The notes under the pieces were generated by a model, which saw nothing but the letters and a program-made list of their open reading frames with translations, made no database searches and was not told where the DNA came from. From Demequina mangrovi (lineage in GTDB: Bacteria; Actinomycetota; Actinomycetes; Actinomycetales; Demequinaceae), in contig NZ_BBLU01000006.1 in assembly GCF_000759715.1 (NCBI RefSeq), positions 143,198-207,197 on the forward strand: a DNA stretch of 64,000 bases. The letters are read 5' to 3'. The translations under genes and the position numbers were made by a program. Shown here in pieces: positions 8,684-17,743 of the stretch (positions are counted from its first letter, which is position 1; each line of letters begins with the position of its first letter).

Positions 8684-11413
8684 CTACGGCCGCACGACCC
8701 GCGCGTCTCGGGACCTCAGCACCGCCTTGAGCCCCTCGATGCTGACCGGCACCGCCAGCGCCATCGCCACGCACGTGCCCCATTGCGCGAGGTCGAGCGG
8801 CGCGGTGGAGAAGGCGTCGTTGAGCACCGGGAGATGCACCACCGCGACCTGCAGCGCGAGCGACAGCGCGACCGCGCTCCACAGCCACGGGTTGGTGAAC
8901 AGCCGGTGCAGGGTGCTCGTGGTCTCCGACCGCGCGGCGAAGGCGACGGTGAGGTTCGCGATCACCAGCACCGTGAACGCGGCCGTGCGGGCCGTGTCGA
9001 GGTCCGCTGAGCCCTCGACGAGCCCGCCCGGCAGGAACAAGTCGAAGGTGAGCAGCGTGACCGCCGCCATCGCCGCGCCTGTGACGGCCATCCACACCCA
9101 GGTGCGCGGCCCCAGGATCGCCGTGCCGGGCCGGCGTGGCCGACGCGACATGAGGTCGTCCGCGTACGGCTCGGCGCTCACTGCGAGGGCCGGACCGAGG
9201 TCCGTGAGCAGGTTGATCCACAGGATCTGCGTGGCCAGCAAGGGAGCGACCACCGCGCCGGAGCCGTCGCGCAGCCCCAGCCAGGCCGCGAGCACGACTC
9301 CGAGGAAGACCGCCAGCACCTCGCCCAGGTTCGAGGCGATGAGGAAGCGCAGGAAGCGGGTGATGTTGTCGAGGATCCCGCGCCCCTCGCGGACCGCCTC
9401 GACGATGGTCGCGAAGTCGTCGTCGGTGAGGATCATGTTCGCGGCCTCGCGTGCGACCTCGGTGCCGCCGCGACCCATGGCCACGCCGATGTCCGCCGAG
9501 CGCAGCGCGGGCGCGTCGTTGACCCCGTCGCCGGTCATCGCGACCACCTCGCGGTGCGCCTGGAGCGCGTCGACGATGCGCAGCTTGTGCTCGGGCGCGA
9601 CGCGCGCGAACACGGACACCTCCCGCACCGCGGAGGCGAGCGCCGCATCGTCCATCGCGGTCAGCCGCGCCCCGGTCAGCGCCGATGCGCCCGGCGGGAC
9701 GATGCCCAGCTGCGCGGCGATCGCCGTGGCCGTGCGGGGGTGGTCGCCGGTGATCATCACGACGCGGATGCCCGCGGCCTGGGCCTCGGCGACCGCGGCA
9801 CGCGCCTCGTCCCGGGGAGGGTCGGCGAGCCCGACCACGCCGAGCAGCGTGAGGTCGGCCTCGTGCTCCTCGCGGGCGGACGATGCGGGGGCCTCCCTGA
9901 TCGCGACGGCGAGGGTGCGCATGCCGTCGCCGGCGAGCGCGTCGATCGAGGCCTCCAGATCGGTGAGCCGCGCGCCCGTCAGGGCGACGTCGCCCGATTC
10001 CGTGCGGACCCGCGTGCAGCGTGCGAGCACCACGTCCGGCGCGCCCTTGACCGCCAGCAGGTCGGCGCGCTCGGGATGGGCGGCGAGCACCGACATGCGG
10101 CGCCGCTCCGAGCTGAAGGCCACCGCGTCGACGCGGTCGAAGCCCGAGCGCAGCGCCTCCGCCTCGAGCCTGCGCTCGGCGGCGAGAAAGGCCACCTCGG
10201 TCGGGTCGCCCTCGAAGCCGCCGTCGGCCGCGACCGTCGCGTCCGAGGCGAGCGCGCCGAAGGCGACCGCCTCGCGTGCGATCCGGGTCGCCTCGGACGG
10301 TGGCCCGGCCCAGTCCGCGGTCACCAGCGACGTGATCGCCATGCGGTTCTGCGTGAGCGTGCCGGTCTTGTCCGAGCAGATCACGGAGGCCGACCCCAGG
10401 GTCTCGACCGAGGCCAGGTCCTTGACGATCGCGTTGCGGCGCGCCATGCGCTGCACTCCCAGCGCCAGCACCACCGACATGATCGCCGGAAGGCCCTCGG
10501 GCACCGCCGCGACGGCGAGCGCGACGCCGAGCAGCAGGACGTCCACGGCGTCGGTGAGCGTCGAGACGTCGCGCGTGAGCATGACGGTGGCGACCACGAC
10601 CGCGGCGATGGCCAGCACCGCGAGCCCGAGCACGCGGCCCAGCCGTGCGATCTCCCTCTCGAGGGGCGTCGGATCCGACTCGGTCGCGCCCAGCAGGCGG
10701 GCGACCTCACCCATCTCGGTCTCCATCGCGGTCGCGGTCACCACCGCCCGCCCGGCGCCGCGCGTGACGGCGGTGCCCGCGAAGACCATGCAGGCGCGGT
10801 CGCCCACCTCGGCGGGCTCGGAGAGCGCCTCGGGGGATTTCGCGACGGGCGCGCTCTCGCCGGTGAGGGGGGCCTCCGCGCACCACAGCGCGCCGTCGAC
10901 CAGGCGCGCGTCCGCGGGAACCGCGTCGCCCTCCGCGAGCACGAGCAGGTCGCCGACGACCACGTCGAAGGCCGATATGCGTGCCAGGCCCCCGTCGCGG
11001 ACCACCGCCGCGTTCGCGGCCGCCATCCGCTGCAGCGCCGCGACCGCCTGCGCCGAGCGGCGTTCCTGGATGAAGCCCAGCGCGGCGTTCGCGAACACCA
11101 CCACCAGGATCACGACGACGTCGTAGGGGACGCCCTCGGCTCCCTCGACCGCCCAGGCGACCAGGGACACCGCGGCGGCCGCGAGCAGCAGGTAGACCAG
11201 CGGGTCCGCGAACTGGGACAGCAGCCGCCGCCACGCGGGCACGGGGCGCTCGGCCTCGAGGCGGTTCGGGCCGTCGCGATCGAGCCGTGCGGCGGCCTCG
11301 ACGGCCGCGAGACCCGCGTCCGGGTCGCTGCCGAGCGCGCGGACCACGTCCTCGACCGGCAGCGTCGACGGGTCGCGCGCGACGTCCGGGGTGGGTGCCT
11401 CGGCTCCGCTCAT
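8684..11413 (-). CDS. P2-type cation-translocating ATPase (Ca2+ or related)
   Basis: A 909-residue P-type ATPase. In order: N-terminal cation ATPase domain, actuator loop with TGESAPV, transmembrane VAAVPEGLPA (the P2 signature rather than the heavy-metal CPC/CPH), phosphorylation site DKTGTLTQN, hinge MITGDHPRTATAIA and MTGDGVNDAPAL, then six C-terminal helices. ATP hydrolysis drives export of a divalent cation, most likely Ca2+ or Mn2+. Start at 11413 has GGGAGG upstream. It follows the CopB-type gene by 37 bases and probably shares its transcript. Confidence 0.88.
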   Translation of the reverse strand: MSGAEAPTPDVARDPSTLPVEDVVRALGSDPDAGLAAVEAAARLDRDGPNRLEAERPVPAWRRLLSQFADPLVYLLLAAAAVSLVAWAVEGAEGVPYDVVVILVVVFANAALGFIQERRSAQAVAALQRMAAANAAVVRDGGLARISAFDVVVGDLLVLAEGDAVPADARLVDGALWCAEAPLTGESAPVAKSPEALSEPAEVGDRACMVFAGTAVTRGAGRAVVTATAMETEMGEVARLLGATESDPTPLEREIARLGRVLGLAVLAIAAVVVATVMLTRDVSTLTDAVDVLLLGVALAVAAVPEGLPAIMSVVLALGVQRMARRNAIVKDLASVETLGSASVICSDKTGTLTQNRMAITSLVTADWAGPPSEATRIAREAVAFGALASDATVAADGGFEGDPTEVAFLAAERRLEAEALRSGFDRVDAVAFSSERRRMSVLAAHPERADLLAVKGAPDVVLARCTRVRTESGDVALTGARLTDLEASIDALAGDGMRTLAVAIREAPASSAREEHEADLTLLGVVGLADPPRDEARAAVAEAQAAGIRVVMITGDHPRTATAIAAQLGIVPPGASALTGARLTAMDDAALASAVREVSVFARVAPEHKLRIVDALQAHREVVAMTGDGVNDAPALRSADIGVAMGRGGTEVAREAANMILTDDDFATIVEAVREGRGILDNITRFLRFLIASNLGEVLAVFLGVVLAAWLGLRDGSGAVVAPLLATQILWINLLTDLGPALAVSAEPYADDLMSRRPRRPGTAILGPRTWVWMAVTGAAMAAVTLLTFDLFLPGGLVEGSADLDTARTAAFTVLVIANLTVAFAARSETTSTLHRLFTNPWLWSAVALSLALQVAVVHLPVLNDAFSTAPLDLAQWGTCVAMALAVPVSIEGLKAVLRSRDARVVRP

Positions 11414-11450
11414 CGCGCCTCCCGGCCGCGGGCGCGGCCCTCCTTCCACG

Positions 11451-13562
11451 CTAGTCCGCGGGCGTGTCCTCTGGCTTGAGCTGGACGCGGCGCAGCAGTT
11501 GGGCGTTCGCGGCGACCACGATGGTCGAGAGGCTCATCGCGATCGCGGCGACGGCGGGCGGCATCGTGATCCCGGCCCATTGGAGCGCGCCCGCGGCGAC
11601 CGGGATCGCGATCGCGTTGTAGGCGGTCGCCCACACGAGGTTCTGGCGCATCTTCCGGTAGCTCGCGTGCGAGAGCTCGATCACGCCGACCACGCCACGG
11701 GGGTCCGAGCTCGCGAGCACCACGCCGGCGGCCTCCATGGCGACGTCCGTGCCCGCGCCGATGGCCAGCCCCACGTCGGCGCGCGCGAGGGCCGGCGCGT
11801 CGTTGACCCCGTCGCCCACCATGGCGACCTTCTTGCCGTCGCCTTGGAGGTCCGCCACCGCCTGGTCCTTGTCGTCGGGAAGGACCTCGGCGAACACGTC
11901 GTCGATGCCGAGCTCGCCCGCCACCGCATCGGCCACGGCCAGCGAGTCGCCGGTGATGAGGGCGACGTCGATCCCGCGGGCGTGGAGCGCCTCGACCGCG
12001 CGGCGCGACTCCTCCCGGATCGGGTCCGCGGTGGTGAAGGCCCCGACCGCCTCGCCGTCGACCACGACGGTGAGCACGGCGCCGCCCTTCTCGCGCCACC
12101 GGGCCGCCGCATCGTCCAGCGACTCGGGCGCCTCGATGCCCAGGTGGTCGAGCAGGCTTGGCCCGCCGACCGCGACGTCGTGACCGTCGACGCGCGCGCG
12201 GACCCCGCGACCCGGGAGCGTGTCGGCGTCCTCGGCGGTGGGAAGGTCGAGCCCGCGGACCTCGGCCGCCGCGACCACGGCCCGGCCGATGGGGTGCTCG
12301 GAGTCGGACTCGGCGGCTGCGGCGAGCGCGAGCATGCGGTCCTCGTCCCAGCCGTCGATCGCGACCGCATCGGTGAGCGCGTGCTCGCCGCGGGTCAGCG
12401 TGCCGGTCTTGTCGAAGAGGACGGCGTCGACGGTCCGCATGGCCTCGAGCGCCGCGGTGTCCTTCACCAGGATGCCCTGCTTCGCGGAGGTGGACGTCGC
12501 GATCGCGATCACCAGGGGGATCGCGAGACCGAGCGCGTGCGGGCACGCGATCACCAGGACGGAGACGGCGGCGGTGAGGCCCTGAGCCGGCTCCCCGAGG
12601 GCGGCATGGACGGCGAACGTGAGCGCCGCCGCGCCGAGAGCGATCCAGAACAGCCAGGCGGCGGCACGGTCCGCGAGCCTGCGGGTGCCCGAGCGGCTGT
12701 TCTGGGCGTCCTGGACCATGCGCTGGATCCCCGCGAGCGCCGTGTCGTCGCCGGTCGCGGTGACCTCGACGCGCAGGGAGCCGTCGGTCGCGACGGTGCC
12801 GGCGACCACGTGGTCGCCCTCGGTCTTCGCGACGGGGGAGGACTCGCCCGTGATCATCGACTCGTCGACGCTCGCCTCGCCCGTGACGATGGTGCCGTCG
12901 GCGGGGACACGGCCGCCCGGCCTGACGACGACGACGTCGCCGCTGCCGAGGTCGCCGATGCTCACGTGCTCCGTCCTCCCGCCGCCGTCCGCGCTTACGC
13001 GCTCCGCGTCATCGGGCAGCAGCTCGGCGAGCGCCTGCAGGGCGCCCTGCGCCTGCCCGACCGCCTTCATCTCCTGCCAGTGGCCGAGCAGCATCACCAC
13101 GATCAGCGCCGCGAGCTCCCACCAGAAGCTCAGTCCGCCGATGCCGAGCGTGGCCGCGGCGGAGGCGAGGAAGGCGACGGTGATCGCCAGCGAGATGAGA
13201 GTCATCATCCCGGGCTTGCGGGCCGTGAGCTCGTCGCGCCAGGCCATGCTGAGGAACGGCCAGCCGCCCCACACGAAGATCACGGTGCCCAGCAGCGGCG
13301 GGATCCACGCGCTGCCGGGGAGGTCGTAGCCGAGCCAGCCCTCGACCATCTCGCTCGTGGCGATCACGGGGACCGCGAGCACCAGGTTCCACCAGAAGAG
13401 CGTCCTGAAGAGCGCGGCGTGGCCGCTGTGGTCCGTGCCGTGGTGGGCGTGCGAGCCGTGGGCGTCCTGCGCGTGCTCGTGGTCGTCGGGATGGGCCTCG
13501 GAGCGGTCGTGGTCGTCGGGCGCGGGCGCCTCGTGCGCCATCGTGCCGTGGTCGTGTGCCAT
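11451..13562 (-). CDS. copB: CopB-type copper-translocating P1B ATPase
   Basis: A 703-residue heavy-metal P-type ATPase. The first 50 residues are His/Asp-rich (MAHDHG...HAHHGTDHSGH), a metal-binding tail in place of a CxxC domain. TGES sits in the actuator domain, the membrane metal site is ACPHALGLAIPL (CPH, the CopB class thought to export Cu2+ or Ag+ rather than Cu+), and DKTGTLTRG is the phosphorylation site. AGGAGG precedes the ATG at 13562. A CueR-like operator lies 40-60 bases upstream, so copper induction is likely. Confidence 0.9.
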   Translation of the reverse strand: MAHDHGTMAHEAPAPDDHDRSEAHPDDHEHAQDAHGSHAHHGTDHSGHAALFRTLFWWNLVLAVPVIATSEMVEGWLGYDLPGSAWIPPLLGTVIFVWGGWPFLSMAWRDELTARKPGMMTLISLAITVAFLASAAATLGIGGLSFWWELAALIVVMLLGHWQEMKAVGQAQGALQALAELLPDDAERVSADGGGRTEHVSIGDLGSGDVVVVRPGGRVPADGTIVTGEASVDESMITGESSPVAKTEGDHVVAGTVATDGSLRVEVTATGDDTALAGIQRMVQDAQNSRSGTRRLADRAAAWLFWIALGAAALTFAVHAALGEPAQGLTAAVSVLVIACPHALGLAIPLVIAIATSTSAKQGILVKDTAALEAMRTVDAVLFDKTGTLTRGEHALTDAVAIDGWDEDRMLALAAAAESDSEHPIGRAVVAAAEVRGLDLPTAEDADTLPGRGVRARVDGHDVAVGGPSLLDHLGIEAPESLDDAAARWREKGGAVLTVVVDGEAVGAFTTADPIREESRRAVEALHARGIDVALITGDSLAVADAVAGELGIDDVFAEVLPDDKDQAVADLQGDGKKVAMVGDGVNDAPALARADVGLAIGAGTDVAMEAAGVVLASSDPRGVVGVIELSHASYRKMRQNLVWATAYNAIAIPVAAGALQWAGITMPPAVAAIAMSLSTIVVAANAQLLRRVQLKPEDTPAD

Positions 13563-13594
13563 GGGGACCTCCTCAGGAGAAGCAACAACTCCGC

Positions 13595-13626
13595 ACGCTA
13601 TTCCTTCCATCCCGCTGGAAGGTCAA
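13595..13626 (-). promoter_or_regulatory. CueR/MerR-type copper promoter for the CopB ATPase
   Basis: On the minus strand the order is TTGACC (-35, 13621-13626), the dyad CCTTCCA-N6-TGGAAGG (13603-13622) filling a long 20-base spacer, and TAGCGT (-10, 13595-13600). The over-long spacer with a centred CCTTCC/GGAAGG dyad matches the layout of MerR-family copper promoters such as E. coli PcopA. The regulator gene is not in this window. Confidence 0.75.
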
Positions 13627-13638
13627 GGGGTGTGGTGC

Positions 13639-15114
13639 TCACACATGCACGGAGGAGGCGACGAGGATGGCCGTCGCCACGACGATGCCTCCGAAGACCA
13701 CCGTCTCGACGACGGTCCCGCGCCGCAGATGCGCGTGGGCCGGGTCCTGCTGCCCGCCGGCGGCGCCTCGCTCGAGCGCGGGGACCACGCGGAAGTGCGT
13801 GTACGCGCCGATGCCGGCGGCGAGGAGCACCAGGCCCGCCTTGACCAGCAGCGTGACGCCCCAGCTCGACGTCCACAGGTCGCTCGGCTCGTCGACGATC
13901 GCCCAGGTGAGGGCCACTCCCGCGATCCCTACGACCACGACCGATGCGGCGGCGGCCACCCCGAACCGCGAGGCCATCGCCGCGGCCGCCGGGGGCCGGT
14001 CCTCGCGGCCGCGCCTGCGCATCACCGCGGCGAGCGTGACGGCGCCGCCCACCCAGACCGCCGCGGCGGCGAGGTGCGCGATGTCCGCGGCGAGCACGAG
14101 CGCCCGGGGCTCCGCGGTGTGGCTGTGCCCGCCGAGCACGTGGCCCGCGCCCGCGAGCAGCACCCCGGCGATCGCGCCCGCGGACGCCGCCGCCGAGCGC
14201 CACGCGCCGAGCAGCATGAGCGCCCCGCCGGCGGCCTGCAGTCCCGCCACCCCGGCGAACGACCCCGCGAGGGCGTCGCCCAGCGCATCGGCGCCCAGCC
14301 CCTCCGAGAGCGAGCCGCCCGCGATGACCGCGGACCTGCCGACGATGCGCAGCGCGAGTCCGCCGAGCAGCAGCGCGCCGCACCAGCGCACGCCGGCGAT
14401 GACGCGCGGCTCGTCGACGCGATCCGGTCCGCGCATCGCGATCGCCGCGAAGGCGAGCGCGCCCGCGCCGACCAGGAGGGCCCACAGCGCGGTCGCGCTG
14501 CCGGCGCGTGCGAGGACGGTGGCGGGGGCGTCGCCCGTCTCGTCGTCCATCGCGGTGCCGTCGGTTGCCGTGATGGCGGGCGCGGGCGCGGGCGAGGACG
14601 ACGTCGAGTCGGTCGCCGTGGCCGCGGGGGTGGCCGTCGGCGTGGCCGATGCACTCGCCGCGGCCCCCGCCGACGCTGTGGCGGACGCCGAAGCGGTGGG
14701 CGCCGGTAAGGCGTCGACGACCGTGAAGGAGGACGTGCCGTCGAGCGGGTGCCCGTCCTGCGCCGCGACCGTCCACTCGACGGTGTGCTCGCCGTCGACC
14801 AGCGGCTCGGCCGGCGTGGCGATCACCACCGCTCCCTCCTGCTCCTGCGTCACCTCCGCCGCCACCGCCCCCTCCGGTCCGGCGACGGTCGCGCCGTCGC
14901 CCAGGATCGTCACGGGCAGGGTGAACGTGAGGACGATGCGGTCGACGGGGCCGCTCACCGTGGCGCCGTCGGCGGGGTCGGTCGAGTCCAGCGCGGTGTG
15001 CGCGGAAGCGTGGGTGGCGGAAAGCAGGACGACTGCGAGCGCGAGCATCACCGCGACCAGCGCGCTGGCGGGGCCCGTGACGGGCCGCCGACCGGGGGAG
15101 TCGGGGACGCGCAT
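13639..15114 (-). CDS. CopC-CopD fusion copper resistance membrane protein
   Basis: A 491-residue protein. A signal/anchor segment ends in ASA, leaving His39 as the likely mature first residue, the usual copper ligand of CopC; EWTVAAQDGHPLDG gives the second CopC His/Asp site near residue 115. A long Ala/Ser/Thr-rich linker follows, then about eight membrane helices of the CopD type (from residue 210), including GHVLGGHSHT and AADIAHLAAAAVWVGG. The fusion would bind copper outside and move it through the membrane. It lies just upstream of copB on the same strand, 76 bases away, with a separate promoter between. Confidence 0.85.
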   Translation of the reverse strand: MRVPDSPGRRPVTGPASALVAVMLALAVVLLSATHASAHTALDSTDPADGATVSGPVDRIVLTFTLPVTILGDGATVAGPEGAVAAEVTQEQEGAVVIATPAEPLVDGEHTVEWTVAAQDGHPLDGTSSFTVVDALPAPTASASATASAGAAASASATPTATPAATATDSTSSSPAPAPAITATDGTAMDDETGDAPATVLARAGSATALWALLVGAGALAFAAIAMRGPDRVDEPRVIAGVRWCGALLLGGLALRIVGRSAVIAGGSLSEGLGADALGDALAGSFAGVAGLQAAGGALMLLGAWRSAAASAGAIAGVLLAGAGHVLGGHSHTAEPRALVLAADIAHLAAAAVWVGGAVTLAAVMRRRGREDRPPAAAAMASRFGVAAAASVVVVGIAGVALTWAIVDEPSDLWTSSWGVTLLVKAGLVLLAAGIGAYTHFRVVPALERGAAGGQQDPAHAHLRRGTVVETVVFGGIVVATAILVASSVHV

Positions 15115-15192
15115 GCGTCACGAGCCTAGGCGCGGGCACGAGGACGCGCGAGGGGTGCCTCCACGCCGGAGCCCGGCCCGGGGTGAGGCGCG

Positions 15193-15603
15193 CTACTCCG
15201 GCTCGACCTGCGTGAAGAGCGTGAGCTGCACGCCCAGCGGCGTCTCGAGGCGCGCGTTGAGCGAGCCCCACGGCGTGCGGGTCGGCGGCGCGACCTCGAC
15301 CGCGCCGCCCGCGAGCGCGGCGTCGGTGGCCGCCGCCGCATCGTCCACCTCCAGGGCGACGCGCATCTCCCGGGAGACGGGGCGTCCGACCTCGAGCTCG
15401 TCGATGAGGTCGCGCTGCGGCGTGTTGACCAGCTCGAGCGTCGCGCGTCCCGCCTCGAGCACCACGACGCGCGCGTCGCCGTCGTCGGTGGGGGTGGTGA
15501 GGTCGAGCTCGGCGGGCATGCCGAGGGCGTCGCGGAAGAGCGCGAGGGCGCCGTCGAGGTCGTCGGCGTGGAGGACGAGGCGGAGCTGCAGGGTTCCGGT
15601 CAT
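15193..15603 (-). CDS. VOC (glyoxalase/bleomycin resistance) superfamily protein
   Basis: A 136-residue protein of paired beta-alpha-beta-beta-beta units: LRLVLHADDLDGALALFRDALGM opens the first unit and MRVALEVDDAAAATDAALAGGA the second, ending TPWGSLNARLETPLGVQLTLF. This is the VOC metal-binding fold. I prefer the ATG at 15603, directly before the domain, over an in-frame start 12 codons upstream; no clear ribosome site decides it. Substrate unknown. Confidence 0.75.
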   Translation of the reverse strand: MTGTLQLRLVLHADDLDGALALFRDALGMPAELDLTTPTDDGDARVVVLEAGRATLELVNTPQRDLIDELEVGRPVSREMRVALEVDDAAAATDAALAGGAVEVAPPTRTPWGSLNARLETPLGVQLTLFTQVEPE

Positions 15604-15660
15604 GCCGCCACGGTGCGTCCGCGGCGGCATGACCGTCAACCGTTCAGAGATGCATCGGGC

Positions 15661-17568
15661 TCAGAGGTACATCGGCGTGAGCGCCTCGTAGTCCTCGACC
15701 TTGGCGTCCGTGAGGCAGGCCTGGATGATCTCGCGGCCCAGCGGGTCGAGGTCGTCCGTGAGGAACTTCTGGAGCTCGGACTTGAAGAAGCCGGTGAGGA
15801 TCGCGCAGCCGGCGTCGTAGGCCGCGGTGCCCACCTGGGACTGCATCTCGGGGCGCAGCAGGGTGCGGCGGATCGGCTGGCCGTCGAGCGTCATCTCCTT
15901 GGGCGAGTAGCCGAACAGCGGGCAGCGGGCGGGCTCCAGCTGGTCGGCACGCATGCGGCCGCCGCCCTTGCGCGCCAGCCACTCGCGCGTGAGCCACTCG
16001 GCCGAGAAGCCGACCTTGTAGGCGCCGATGTGCTGGTTGGGGGTGAGCACGTAGCGCGTGCGGTTGAACTCGAGGATCTGCTTGAGGAGCAGGTTCGCGG
16101 CCTCGACCTGGGTGCCGGTCGAGAACGGCCAGTACGAGCCGACGCCCTCGGACACCATGCCGCCGTGCTCGAGGCGCTTGACCGCATCGGCCGCCTCGCC
16201 GATCGACGGGTTCTTGTCGCCGCGCGGGGCGATGAGGCGCCACAGCCACGCGATGGCCGGCGGCACGAAGTGCGTCATGCCCATGATCCCGTAGGTCGGG
16301 TTGTCGGCGGTGCACGCGGGCATGCGGGCGCCGAACGTGCGCACGTCCACGGGCTCGGGCTGGTGGACGATGCCGTGGATCATCGAGCGGGGGATGACCA
16401 CGCGCGGGTTGGGGCACGGCTTCCCGGTCGAGTCGAGCGTGTGCTCCCACGGCAGCACCGTGGCGTCGGGCGTGCCGTCGAGGCTGAAGAACACCAGCGG
16501 GGTGTCGGGGTGGATGACGGCCCGCTCGAAGTGGACGTCCGCGCCGTACGCCTTGAGGTTGTCGACGCGCACGAACCAGCCGTCCTCGGCGTCGGCGACG
16601 ACCATCTTGCCGCTGCCGTCCTGCACCGCGGGGTGGCACAGCGTCATGTCGTCGGTGACGGGTGCGAGATCGCAGGTCTCGGACAGGGTGATGAGGTACT
16701 CCTCGCCGGTGACCACGTTCTCGCCCAGCAGGATGCGGCCATCGTCCTCGCGGCGCAGGTCCTGGCACATCTCGGACTTGCCGCCGCCCGAGGCGCCCTC
16801 GTGCATGATGACCGTCTCGTTGTCGTACGGCGTGGTGACGCGCACCGACGAGGCGTGGGCGGTGATCCAGCCCTCCTGCTCGCCGATGTCGAGCAGCACC
16901 GAGAACACGCCCTTCTTGGCGCTGGGGCCGGGGTAGAGGTTGTACGCGAAGATCTCGTGGAGCGTCTCCGAGCGGTCGTGGACCACCACCTGCTTGCCGT
17001 CGAAGTGCGTGTGGCGGAACGGCGGGGCGACGTAGAGGATCGAGCGCGGCGCGAAGTCGTCGAGCTCGTCGAAGGTCACCCAGCCCTGGAGGTCGACCAG
17101 CGCGGTCGCGAAGAACGCGGAGTTCACCGGCATGATCGCGATCGACGGCGAGCCGTGCGTGAGGCCGCCGGCCTTGAACGGCACCACCACGAGGTCCTGG
17201 TGCCTCAGCCACTCCATCGTGTCCGCGCGCGTGCCGTCGAAGGCGTGCCCGAAGCGGTCGAAGAAGCGGGTCTTGTCGGTGGGGCGGTCGTCCGCGATGA
17301 CCATGCACTGCGGGTCGCGCCGGCGCATGTAGTCCTCGGGGTAGTTGACCGCGATGCCGTTGCGGCAGCGGGTCACGGTGGCCTCGGTGAGGACCTCGCC
17401 GTCGACGTCGTAGTCGACGCTGAAGACCGGGCCTCCGTCCGGGCCGAGCGCCAGGGCGTAGAGCTCCTCGCGCGTCGCCGGCACCGTCACCGAGGGGGCG
17501 GTGGCGAGGACGTCGCGGACCTCCGGGGAGAGGGTCAGCTTGTCCAGGTAGGTCAGGGTGTGCAGCAC
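15661..17568 (-). CDS. PEPCK/HPr-kinase-like P-loop protein (DUF4914-like)
   Basis: A 635-residue cytoplasmic protein read from GTG at 17568, which has AAGGAG upstream. A P-loop HEGASGGGKSEM lies at residues 256-267; its GxSGxGKSE form is the one used by HPr kinase and PEP carboxykinase-fold kinases, but the canonical GTP-PEPCK FPSACGKTN motif is absent. I believe it belongs to the DUF4914 family, uncharacterised kinases of this size, from memory only. Other conserved-looking blocks are TCDLAPVTDDMTLCHPA and CPLFGYSPKEM. Single gene; the region upstream is AT-richer with AAAAGGAAAGGTAAAAGG near 17644-17661. Confidence 0.6.
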   Translation of the reverse strand: MLHTLTYLDKLTLSPEVRDVLATAPSVTVPATREELYALALGPDGGPVFSVDYDVDGEVLTEATVTRCRNGIAVNYPEDYMRRRDPQCMVIADDRPTDKTRFFDRFGHAFDGTRADTMEWLRHQDLVVVPFKAGGLTHGSPSIAIMPVNSAFFATALVDLQGWVTFDELDDFAPRSILYVAPPFRHTHFDGKQVVVHDRSETLHEIFAYNLYPGPSAKKGVFSVLLDIGEQEGWITAHASSVRVTTPYDNETVIMHEGASGGGKSEMCQDLRREDDGRILLGENVVTGEEYLITLSETCDLAPVTDDMTLCHPAVQDGSGKMVVADAEDGWFVRVDNLKAYGADVHFERAVIHPDTPLVFFSLDGTPDATVLPWEHTLDSTGKPCPNPRVVIPRSMIHGIVHQPEPVDVRTFGARMPACTADNPTYGIMGMTHFVPPAIAWLWRLIAPRGDKNPSIGEAADAVKRLEHGGMVSEGVGSYWPFSTGTQVEAANLLLKQILEFNRTRYVLTPNQHIGAYKVGFSAEWLTREWLARKGGGRMRADQLEPARCPLFGYSPKEMTLDGQPIRRTLLRPEMQSQVGTAAYDAGCAILTGFFKSELQKFLTDDLDPLGREIIQACLTDAKVEDYEALTPMYL

Positions 17569-17743
17569 GCTCGACTCCTTCGGCTCGCGTTGTGGACGGG
17601 CGCAGAGCTGAGGGTGCGCGCCCTCCGGCGAGTGTGCCGAGTCAAAAGGAAAGGTAAAAGGGACGTAGGTCACGGGTCATGGACCGGGTCGCGTGGCCGC
17701 GCAGGAAGCAGGGACGATGCGTCGCGTCGGGGCATGGAAAAGT

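Noticed and set aside
15661..17568. Straightforward GTP-dependent PEP carboxykinase call.
   Set aside because: The kinase-1 motif FPSACGKTN and other PEPCK blocks are missing; the P-loop is of HPr kinase type.
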